From the NCBI GenBank assembly GCA_049975505.1, contig JBNGCY010000086.1:1-8715 (forward strand): a DNA stretch of 8,715 bases. Direction: 5' to 3'. The stretch is from JAIVHC01 sp049975505 (lineage in GTDB: Bacteria; Desulfobacterota; Desulfuromonadia; Desulfuromonadales; Desulfuromonadaceae). Numbering within the stretch: the first letter of the stretch is position 1; every line of letters starts with the position of its first letter. Below are positions 1-6,016 of this stretch, one piece after another. A model generated the notes under the pieces. It was given only the letters and a program-made list of their open reading frames with translations. It was not told where the DNA came from and ran no database searches. The translations under genes and the position numbers were made by a program.

Positions 1-581
1 TGTTGCAGAAATTCCACCACTTGCGCTAATGCCAGGCCACGGTGGCTTATGCGGTTTTTTTCCTCCACCGATAGTTGCGCGAGCGACCTGCGTTTTTCAG
101 GGAGCCAGAACAGGGGATCGTAGCCAAAGCCGCCGTTTCCTGCCGGACTGTTCAGAATAGTTCCGCACAGCCTGCCTTCAAAGGTATGACATTCACCCGC
201 AGGTGTGCACAAGGCCATAACACACACAAAAGCCGCACCCCGTTCCGGCTCGGGAACATCCTGAAGGCACTGGAGCAGATACGCGTTATTTTCCATATCC
301 GTGGCTTGCGCATGGGCAAATCGCGCCGAATATACGCCGGGGCGCGCCCCGAGGGCATCCACTTCAAGACCGGAATCATCGGCCAGACACATCATTCCGC
401 TCTGTTTCGCAATGGCACACGCTTTTTTGCACGCGTTCTGTGTGAAGGTCTCTCCATCCTCCACTGCCGGTTTCCATTCCGGATGGGAATTCAGACCCTC
501 CACCTCGATGCCGACAATTTCCAGACGGGCTTTTATCTCATTTAATTTGCCCTGGTTCGTAGTGGCAACAATCAGGCGCAT
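1..581 (-). CDS. rdgB: RdgB/HAM1-family non-canonical purine NTP pyrophosphatase (3' end cut by window edge)
   Basis: Hydrolyses dITP, ITP and XTP to the monophosphate plus pyrophosphate, keeping deaminated purines out of DNA and RNA; cytosolic. The 193 residues visible cover almost the whole family length (about 195-205), so only a few C-terminal residues are missing. Family landmarks seen: N-terminal MRLIVATTNQGK nucleotide-binding strand (residues 1-12), TFTQNA at 45-50 (the family more often has E where Q48 sits), DDSGLEVDAL at 68-77 with the catalytic acidic pair, PGVYSARFA at 81-89, GGFGYDPLF at 150-158 and SHRGLA at 179-184. The ATG lies one base after the rph stop codon and its Shine-Dalgarno GGGGAGG is inside the last codons of rph, so translation is probably coupled to rph. 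The rph-rdgB order is widely conserved in bacteria. Assignment is firm. Confidence 0.96.
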   Translation of the reverse strand, partial: MRLIVATTNQGKLNEIKARLEIVGIEVEGLNSHPEWKPAVEDGETFTQNACKKACAIAKQSGMMCLADDSGLEVDALGARPGVYSARFAHAQATDMENNAYLLQCLQDVPEPERGAAFVCVMALCTPAGECHTFEGRLCGTILNSPAGNGGFGYDPLFWLPEKRRSLAQLSVEEKNRISHRGLALAQVVEFLQ

Positions 582-582
582 G

Positions 583-1311
583 CTACCTCCCCAGCGTCTG
601 GTGCTGCAATTGTCTGATTTCAGCACAACCCTTAAGAGCAAGATCGCGCATGGCATCGAGTTCCGTGTTATCGAAAGGACGTGCTTCGGCGGTACCCTGC
701 ACTTCCACAAATTGACCTGAACCTGTAATTACAAAGTTCATATCCACATCAGCTTGTGAGTCTTCAGTATACGCGAGATCGAGCATCGGCACACCATCAA
801 CAATGCCGGTGCTGACTGCCGCGACCGTATCAAGCAGAGGGGTACGTGCAAGAGTACCCTGTTCAATCAGAGATGCTATTGCGAGCTCGAGAGCAACAAA
901 GGCTCCGCTGATGGCTGCGGTACGGGTACCGCCATCGGCCTGAAGTACATCACAGTCGAGTTGTATGGTGCGTTCTCCCAGAATCTCCAGATCGATCACC
1001 GCCCGCAGGGCGCGTCCGATCAGGCGCTGTATCTCATGGGTGCGCCCGCCTATTTTACCTTTTGTCGCTTCACGCATGTTACGCGTATGGGTGGCGCGGG
1101 GCAGCATCGCGTATTCCGCGGTAACCCAGCCCCGCCCTTCCCCGCGCATAAACGGGGGTACTTTATCCTCCACTGAGGCATTACACAAAACCGTCGTCAT
1201 CCCCGCACGGATCAATACGGACCCCTCGGCATAACGGGTAAAGCCTGTTTCAAAAACGAGCGGACGCAGTTCCGCTGCATGGCGTCCATCCTCACGTAAA
1301 TGCTGGTGCAT
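583..1311 (-). CDS. rph: Ribonuclease PH
   Basis: Phosphorolytic 3'-5' exoribonuclease that trims the 3' ends of tRNA precursors and other structured RNAs, releasing nucleoside diphosphates; it acts as a ring-shaped hexamer in the cytosol. The 242-residue product is full length (family about 238-245). It begins with the typical R-DGR-ELRP segment, carries the diagnostic GRTHEIQRLIGRALR stretch, then DCDVLQADGGTRTAAISGA with the phosphate-binding TRT residues, and near the C terminus VEVQGTAE followed by a predicted helix. I chose the ATG at 1311, which has GGGAG 7 nt upstream; a TTG codon directly before it (1314) is possible but too close to the ribosome binding site. It lies 100 bp after the amidase stop and 1 bp before rdgB. 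No frameshift or missing key residue seen. Confidence 0.97.
   Translation of the reverse strand: MHQHLREDGRHAAELRPLVFETGFTRYAEGSVLIRAGMTTVLCNASVEDKVPPFMRGEGRGWVTAEYAMLPRATHTRNMREATKGKIGGRTHEIQRLIGRALRAVIDLEILGERTIQLDCDVLQADGGTRTAAISGAFVALELAIASLIEQGTLARTPLLDTVAAVSTGIVDGVPMLDLAYTEDSQADVDMNFVITGSGQFVEVQGTAEARPFDNTELDAMRDLALKGCAEIRQLQHQTLGR
586..592 (-). promoter_or_regulatory. Ribosome binding site of rdgB inside the end of rph
   Basis: The minus strand reads GGGGAGG here, followed directly by the rph TAG stop and, one base later, the rdgB ATG at 581. The motif overlaps the last rph codons, so ribosomes finishing rph are positioned to start rdgB. Coupling is inferred from the arrangement. Confidence 0.85.
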
Positions 1312-1374
1312 CAATATTCTCCCGAAAACTCTCTTGGAGGTTGTAGTTGGTAAACGCCATGTTCTCAGCGCTTA

Positions 1375-1412
1375 CATTTCATTGATGCTTTTTGCGAAAG
1401 CATCATTTCATT
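1375..1412. repeat. Intercistronic hairpin flanked by 9-bp direct repeats, between the amidase gene and rph
   Basis: Directly after the amidase stop codon a perfect inverted repeat TGATGCTTT / AAAGCATCA (1383-1391 and 1397-1405, 9 bp) encloses a 5-nt loop. The 9-mer CATTTCATT occurs on both sides as a direct repeat (1375-1383 and 1404-1412), overlapping the stem ends and the amidase stop codon. Neither strand has a T-run after the stem, so it is not a canonical intrinsic terminator. It may be an mRNA-processing or stability hairpin for the rph-rdgB part, a weak attenuator, or the footprint of a very small insertion. The rest of this 100-bp spacer shows only the rph ribosome binding site. Confidence 0.5.
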
Positions 1413-2467
1413 TACTGTATGTTGGCGTTAAAATCCTGCATCCCCTTCAGCAATGCGGCAGCCAGATCCCTGGTTTCCTGCGTCAGGATTCTGACATCCT
1501 CTGCATTACTTAAATAACCGGTCTCTATCAGCACTGTAGGCATATTCCCCCGTGGCAGAGGTAACAACAGGGTACTGCTCACTTCGCGTACCTTGAAACC
1601 GGCTTCACGCAGAGCACTGCTTAAGCGCAGGGCCAGGGCTATGCTGCTGTCGGATCTGAACGTTGAAAGAGAATCCGAAGCCGGATCACTGCGCACATAC
1701 AGATGTATCCCCTGCTGGTCAGGGGTTAATGCCGCCTGTGCATGCAGAAGCAGAAGCATATCCACGGGGTTTTCGCGCGCAACCTCCAGACGCTCGGAAT
1801 TCTTCAGGGTATAATCCTCATCGCGCGCCAGATACACCGGAATACCGAGTTGCATCTTTATGCGTCGCTTCAGTTCCCGGGCCAGATCCAGGACAACATC
1901 TTTTTCCTTGATACCCTGTAACCCCATCACTCCGACATCAGCTCCGCCGTGAGCGGGATCCAGAGCTATACCGCGTAGACTCTGGCGCTCATGAGAAAAC
2001 TGCTTTTGGAGCAAAAAAGTGAAAAACTGCTCCTGTTCTGTCGGGGGGGTGGATGAATCCTGATTTTTCCCTGTGAGATTGCGATAGTAAATATCGTACG
2101 GAAGCTGATCGGCTATCTGATTGTGGATAACCTGTTCGGATATCCGCAGGCGTCCATCGATAAAACGCGCCGGCTGATCGAGCATGATGTAACGCTGCCC
2201 GTATTTGAGGTACGGCCCCCCCGGATATAGCGTCGCCCGCCCCTCAGGCAGGTTGATGAAGTAGCGATGCTGCGTGGAGTGCCAGTAACCGGAGATGCCA
2301 ATGGCGGGCAGAACATCATCCAGTGCCAGGTACGCCGAGCCAGCAATATTGTACACCTCTTCAATAATAAGCGGTGGCTGTCCCTGGCGCCCCAGTTCAA
2401 CTTCGGCCCGTACTTCTGCACAAGTAAAGAAGGTACCCAACAAGAATAAAGCGCAGATAAAACGCAT
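1412..2467 (-). CDS. Secreted N-acetylmuramoyl-L-alanine amidase (Amidase_3 domain)
   Basis: Zinc amidase that cuts the bond between N-acetylmuramic acid and the L-alanine of the peptidoglycan stem peptide, used in daughter-cell separation and wall turnover; expected in the periplasm. Residues 1-21 form a Sec signal peptide ending VRA before EVE. Residues about 30-130 look like a copper-amine-oxidase-N-type substrate- or wall-binding domain (YLALDDVLPAIG, then short strands). Residues 164-351 are Amidase_3: zinc ligands H173 (DPAHGG), E188 (GIKEKD) and H242 (LLHAQA), and catalytic E315 (IETGYLSN), all present. Length 351 is normal for a one-catalytic-domain member. The ATG has only a weak GGGA upstream. 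It is 65 bp after the DHH gene; that spacer holds nothing else I can identify. Amidase or GerM-like genes upstream of rph-rdgB are a recurring order, from memory. Which named Ami enzyme it equals cannot be told. Confidence 0.93.
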   Translation of the reverse strand: MRFICALFLLGTFFTCAEVRAEVELGRQGQPPLIIEEVYNIAGSAYLALDDVLPAIGISGYWHSTQHRYFINLPEGRATLYPGGPYLKYGQRYIMLDQPARFIDGRLRISEQVIHNQIADQLPYDIYYRNLTGKNQDSSTPPTEQEQFFTFLLQKQFSHERQSLRGIALDPAHGGADVGVMGLQGIKEKDVVLDLARELKRRIKMQLGIPVYLARDEDYTLKNSERLEVARENPVDMLLLLHAQAALTPDQQGIHLYVRSDPASDSLSTFRSDSSIALALRLSSALREAGFKVREVSSTLLLPLPRGNMPTVLIETGYLSNAEDVRILTQETRDLAAALLKGMQDFNANIQ

Positions 2468-2532
2468 GGTATTAAAATCCCGCCACGAAAAGGAGTTGGC
2501 AATTTACAGGAGAGTGGAGGCGGCAAAGGCAG

Positions 2533-3561
2533 TTAAAGAAGATCCTGACCCTCGACGTCCTTGTATTCAAAAATATCCAGCAACCTGGATATCAGCTTCT
2601 GCTCCAGAGCCGCCTGTGCTTCATGCGTATCGCTCACCCCTTTTATCTGACCGCCTGCAATCATACCGTGCCCGCCGGCGGTTCCCAGACCTTCGAGCAG
2701 TCGCCTGATAACCCGACCGGCAAAAATATCTTCGCGGTCGGTACGCAATGACAGAACCTCTTCGTTTCCGATACAGCCGAGCCCCAGCACCAGGCCTACT
2801 CCTTCGGTACGCAGGAGAAAATCGGCCATTTCCGCCACTATGTCGGAATGGTCTATATCATAAAGATTAAAGACCAGGATGTCATTGTAGGTCCGTGCCG
2901 ACTGAAGCGCCTTGTCAAAGCTGGCAAAATAGCTGCGCGGCACCTTGGCCTGGGCAATGTCAAACAGAATACGGTTGTTACTCAGAGATAACAGCTCCAG
3001 ATACGCATAGCGATCCGGAGCGACCCACTCACGCCCCAGATCCTGGGTCTCAGAACGGATGGCGTAGAACATTGCTGTCGCCAGCCTGGTACTCAGGCGG
3101 ATTTCCTGCGCCTGCAGATACTCGAACAAAATAGTGGCACAGGCACCGTATTCGGGGCGGACATCGTAGATTATATGTGCGGCAGGAGAATCATTGCGCA
3201 CAGGGTGGTGGTCAATAATCACATCGAGATTCTGTTCCGAGGCCATACTGCTGTTACCCGTACCCGGCTGGGCATCCACCATGCATACCAGGTCGAAATC
3301 CGCGGGATCAAGCTGGTCAATCCGCTCGATTGGGATCTCAATTTTATCAATGAGAGTTCGATTCTCGCGCCGTCCGATTACTCCACCACATGCAATAACC
3401 GGCTTGATTCCCCGCGCCATCTCGATCAGATAACTCAGGGCATATGCACTCGCCAGAGCGTCAGGGTCGGGATTGTCATGCGTAACTATCAACACCCTGT
3501 GTTCAGGAGCGATCCGGCTCAGCAATTCATTGCTGTATTCGAGGGAGCGATCTTCATACAT
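2533..3561 (-). CDS. DHH/DHHA1 phosphoesterase (NrnA-like oligoribonuclease or cyclic-dinucleotide/pAp phosphodiesterase)
   Basis: DHH-superfamily metal-dependent phosphoesterase. Relatives degrade nanoRNAs, 3'-phosphoadenosine 5'-phosphate (pAp), or pApA/c-di-AMP; the sequence does not decide which. Numbering from the chosen start: motif I THDNPDPDALAS with D32 and D34, motif II D96 (MVDAQP), the DHH triad at 117-119 (IIDHHP), and GACATIL at 139-145. The position usually holding the motif IV aspartate appears to be E171 (SETQDLGRE). The DHHA1 substrate-binding motif is GTAGGHGMIAGGQ at 293-305. The ATG at 3561 has GGAGG 8 nt upstream and gives 342 residues, usual for stand-alone DHH-DHHA1 proteins; a GTG at 3693 would add 44 residues without a recognisable domain. 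No membrane segment, so cytosolic. It follows the CBS-containing ClC gene by 128 bp, and that leader shows no convincing promoter. Confidence 0.88.
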   Translation of the reverse strand: MYEDRSLEYSNELLSRIAPEHRVLIVTHDNPDPDALASAYALSYLIEMARGIKPVIACGGVIGRRENRTLIDKIEIPIERIDQLDPADFDLVCMVDAQPGTGNSSMASEQNLDVIIDHHPVRNDSPAAHIIYDVRPEYGACATILFEYLQAQEIRLSTRLATAMFYAIRSETQDLGREWVAPDRYAYLELLSLSNNRILFDIAQAKVPRSYFASFDKALQSARTYNDILVFNLYDIDHSDIVAEMADFLLRTEGVGLVLGLGCIGNEEVLSLRTDREDIFAGRVIRRLLEGLGTAGGHGMIAGGQIKGVSDTHEAQAALEQKLISRLLDIFEYKDVEGQDLL

Positions 3562-3569
3562 AACCTTAA

Positions 3570-3574
3570 CCTCC
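3570..3574 (-). promoter_or_regulatory. Ribosome binding site setting the start of the DHH gene
   Basis: The minus strand reads GGAGG with an 8-nt spacer before the ATG at 3561. This is a consensus Shine-Dalgarno and argues for this start over the in-frame GTG at 3693, which overlaps the ClC stop codon as GTGA. Confidence 0.75.
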
Positions 3575-3689
3575 GTACATGGTGCGGCAGCCCGGTCTGA
3601 ACAAAACCGGAACGGCTTGAAGAGTTCCTGTTTCAAATACGCGCACCCTGATATGCGCCCAAAGGCGAACCGAAATATCGTAAAGTCGT

Positions 3690-5268
3690 TCACTTTACAT
3701 CAAACTTGAGCACATTTCTACTGTATGCGCGGATGAGTTCGCTTTTTTTAAGCACCCCGATCACCTTGCGTGGAGAGTACACACTTACTACCGGAATGGT
3801 GGAAATATTTTTCCCCTTGAAAAGCTCAAAGGCTTTTTCAAGGTTGTCATCCGGGGTTATGGTTATAACATCGCGGGTCATGATCTCCGAAGCAAGAACC
3901 AGATAGGCAAGCTCGCCCATTTCACTCAGACACACCTTTAAATCGTGCATCGAAAGCATGCCCACCATCAGGTTTTCGCTGTCATGAACTACAAAGTGGG
4001 GATACTCGCTGTCCTGAGCCATTTTAACCACCTGCTCAAGGGGAAGACTCTGGCTGATACTTTCAAAATTATCCTCCATGTAGTCATAGACCTTCAGGGA
4101 TCTGAGCAGATTCACATCTCTGCCGCGCACTATCCTCACCCCTTTGCGCACCAGTCTGGTTTCATAGATTGAGATACCGTATCCGGCCTGGACCACAGTG
4201 AGACTCGCAACACATCCGGCCATCAGGGGGAGAATTATCTCAAAATTATAGGTTAGTTCGAAGATGGTAAACATCGCGGTTATCGGTGCAAGGGTGGTAC
4301 CGCTGAACATGGCGGCCATCCCCACCATGGCATACAGCGTCGCCGATGTGACCTCAACATGCTCGGGGACAAGCATCTGCACCCCCAGGCCACACAGGCT
4401 GCCGAGCAGTGAGCCCACAAAGAGCGACGGTGCGATCACTCCACCGGAAAAACCCGAACCGACGCAGCTCACGGTGGCAATAATCTTGGCGCCGAGAATC
4501 AGCACTATCGCCGCNNNNNNNNNNNNNNNNNNNNNNNNNNNNNNNNNNNNNNNNNNNNNNNNNNNNNNNNNNNNNNNNNNNNNNNNNNNNNNNNNNNNNN
4601 NNNNNNNNNNNNNNGGGAAGATCGCCAAGAAACTGATGCGAAACCACCGTAGCGGTTACCGCTGAAACCGCAATCTGGCTTAAATAGCCTACCTGAAAGT
4701 CTATCAGAATAATTTCTGCCGCAAACAGCATCCCGGCCATGGGAGCATTGAATGTGGCGGCAATGGCCCCGGCGGCCCCGCATGCCAGGAACACAATTTT
4801 CCACTCCTGAGCCACACGCAGAAAACGTGCCACTGCCGAACCGATAGATGCACCTATATGCACCATGGGCCCTTCCCGGCCTACGGAAGCACCACAGCCG
4901 AGGGAGACCAATGTCGCAAACAGCTTGTACAGGGTTGTGCGGTGATGAATATCGCCTCCGCGCTCTACCATGGCTTCAATGACATCCGGCACTCCTGCGC
5001 CGGGGGTATCGGGGGCACGCGGATAGAGAACCAGCCCCAGAAACAGACCACCCGCAACGGGAATGCTCACCACCACATACCACGGAAGATCCTGGGCCGC
5101 AGCAACAAGATTATAGGGTGCACCCCATATCACGGTCGTACTTTCAAGCAACAAAAAGCGAAAAGCCACCGCCAGCAGGCCGGAGACCAGACCGATTATG
5201 AACGCGGCAAACAGCTGGAGTGCCAGTCTGGCGCGAACTATCCTGTGGGTTATTGTCCCCCCGCTCAT
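3690..5268 (-). CDS. ClC-family chloride channel/antiporter with two C-terminal CBS domains (interrupted by an assembly gap)
   Basis: Inner-membrane anion channel or Cl-/H+ antiporter. The part before the N run (218 residues from 5268) has the selectivity-filter motif GAGVP at 90-94, then GREGP with gating glutamate E132, and FNAPMAGMLFAAE ending at E185. The part after it (274 residues) starts in the helix before GSGFSGGVIAP, continues through the last transmembrane helices to the ISIY tyrosine, and ends with two CBS domains (about residues 143-198 and 208-267 of that part), which in other proteins bind adenine nucleotides. The filter position usually Ser is Ala, and the residue after E185, which in E. 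coli ClC-ec1 is the internal proton glutamate, is Ile. The two halves are out of frame across exactly 100 N, which I attribute to the placeholder. I chose ATG 5268, with AGGA 6 nt upstream; ATG 5283 lacks one and abuts a hairpin. It follows queH by 51 bp. Confidence 0.92.
4515..4614. other. Assembly gap (100 N) inside the ClC gene
   Basis: Exactly 100 undetermined bases, the usual placeholder for a scaffold join of unknown size. The codons at both edges are intact, yet the reading frames on the two sides disagree over 100 bases. Counting against ClC-ec1 landmarks from memory, about 95 residues (near 285 bases) of transmembrane sequence are missing, so the true gap is probably larger than shown. 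Confidence 0.95.
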
Positions 5269-5283
5269 GGGCAATCCTGACAT

Positions 5284-5328
5284 GGCGCTTCGGGCGCCAG
5301 AGTGTACAGGGTTACGGCGTTAACGCCG
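5284..5328. repeat. Two small palindromes in the queH-ClC spacer
   Basis: A perfect 14-bp palindrome CGGCGTTAACGCCG (5315-5328) spans the queH stop codon. A second inverted repeat, GGCGC-ttcgg-GCGCC (5284-5298), sits directly upstream of the ATG at 5283. On the minus-strand transcript both can fold as 5-bp GC-rich stems. Neither is followed by a T-run, so they are not classical terminators. The second would mask the 5283 start and lies just ahead of the Shine-Dalgarno for 5268, so an effect on ClC translation or on queH mRNA 3' stability is conceivable. Function is inferred only. Confidence 0.4.
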
Positions 5329-5952
5329 GGCACGCCCCTGTGTCTGAGCCGCAGAAAATACACAGCCGCAGTAGTTCTGGCGATAAAAACCGAACTCACG
5401 GGAAAGCTCCACACTGCGTTTGTATCCGTTCTGTTTTTTGAAATTAGCTGCATAGAATTCAACTCCATAGCGGCGCCCCAGAGCCAGCCCCAGCCGGTTT
5501 ATATGCGTATGGCGTTTATGCGGAGAGATGGAAAGGACAGTAGTGAACACAGCATATCCCCGCGCACGCGCATACTCTGCCGCGCGTTCCAAACGCAGGC
5601 GAAAACAGCGATTACATCTCCTCCCACGTTCCGGTTCCTGCTCCAGGCCTTTTATGTTCTCCATCCAATTTTTTGCATCATATTCTGCAACAACATATTT
5701 AACCCCGGCTACTTCTTTGCACCAGCGTTCGAGCTCATCCCGGCGTTTAACATACTCTGCATGGGGATGGATGTTGGGATTGTAGAAGTAGATAGTTACA
5801 TCGTAGATGCCGGCAAGGCGCTCAATAACCGCAGAACTGCACGGAGCACAGCACGCATGCAGCAAAAGCCGGGGTTTGGGCGCATCTGCAAATGAAGATG
5901 AGACATCATCTGTGGATGGGGCAGAATGTGACGTTTCTCTCTGGAGTGCCAT
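5320..5952 (-). CDS. queH: Epoxyqueuosine reductase QueH (DUF208)
   Basis: Catalyses the last step of queuosine synthesis, reducing epoxyqueuosine to queuosine at the wobble base of tRNAs with GUN anticodons; cytosolic iron-sulfur enzyme, non-homologous to the cobalamin-dependent QueG. The 210-residue product has the QueH cysteine pattern: HACCAPCSS (C34, C35, C38), RRCNRCFRLRLE (C113, C116) and QNYCGCVFS (C195, C197). It also has FYNPNIHP near 56-63, TTVLSISPHK at 137-146 and FKKQNGY at 171-177, all typical of the family. The ATG at 5952 has AAGGA 6 nt upstream; an in-frame ATG at 6033 would add 27 residues and run into the divergent lpxH start, so I reject it. Residues about 5-26 are a Ser/Thr/Asp-rich tail before the first strand. 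It heads the minus-strand gene run and is divergent from lpxH. Confidence 0.95.
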   Translation of the reverse strand: MALQRETSHSAPSTDDVSSSFADAPKPRLLLHACCAPCSSAVIERLAGIYDVTIYFYNPNIHPHAEYVKRRDELERWCKEVAGVKYVVAEYDAKNWMENIKGLEQEPERGRRCNRCFRLRLERAAEYARARGYAVFTTVLSISPHKRHTHINRLGLALGRRYGVEFYAANFKKQNGYKRSVELSREFGFYRQNYCGCVFSAAQTQGRARR

Positions 5953-5979
5953 CGAAATTCCTTTCGAGCTGAACAGTTG

Positions 5980-6016
5980 TTGCTCAGAAGTAAGCACTAT
6001 TGCTATATTGCCCGGC
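5980..6016 (+). promoter_or_regulatory. Possible promoter for lpxH, placing transcription start at or near the start codon
   Basis: TATATT (6004-6009) matches five of six bases of the sigma-70 -10 box. A poor -35 candidate TTGCTC (5980-5985, three of six) lies 18 bp upstream. The -10 ends 7 bases before the ATG at 6017, so transcription would start about at that codon, giving a leaderless mRNA. No Shine-Dalgarno precedes the ATG, which agrees. On the opposite strand I could not find a convincing promoter for queH within this 64-bp divergent spacer. Confidence 0.35.

Noticed and set aside
75..545. 156-residue plus-strand open frame at the left edge
   Set aside because: It is antisense to rdgB, which carries all HAM1 motifs; composition is Arg/His/Phe-rich without a domain.
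1312..1314. TTG start for rph
   Set aside because: The adjacent ATG at 1311 is the commoner codon and has the better spacing (7 nt) from GGGAG.
1375..1412. Intrinsic terminator between the amidase gene and rph
   Set aside because: A good stem is present but no T-run follows on either strand, so it is reported as a hairpin of unknown role.
4354..4514. Apparent frameshift or gene overlap in the ClC gene
   Set aside because: The apparent overlap arises from translating through 100 placeholder N; the residues predicted there in the N-terminal frame are out-of-frame readings of the C-terminal half, which is itself intact.
5302..5895. 197-residue plus-strand open frame opposite queH
   Set aside because: It is wholly antisense to a gene with every QueH motif, shows no recognisable domain, and owes its openness to the coding frame on the other strand.
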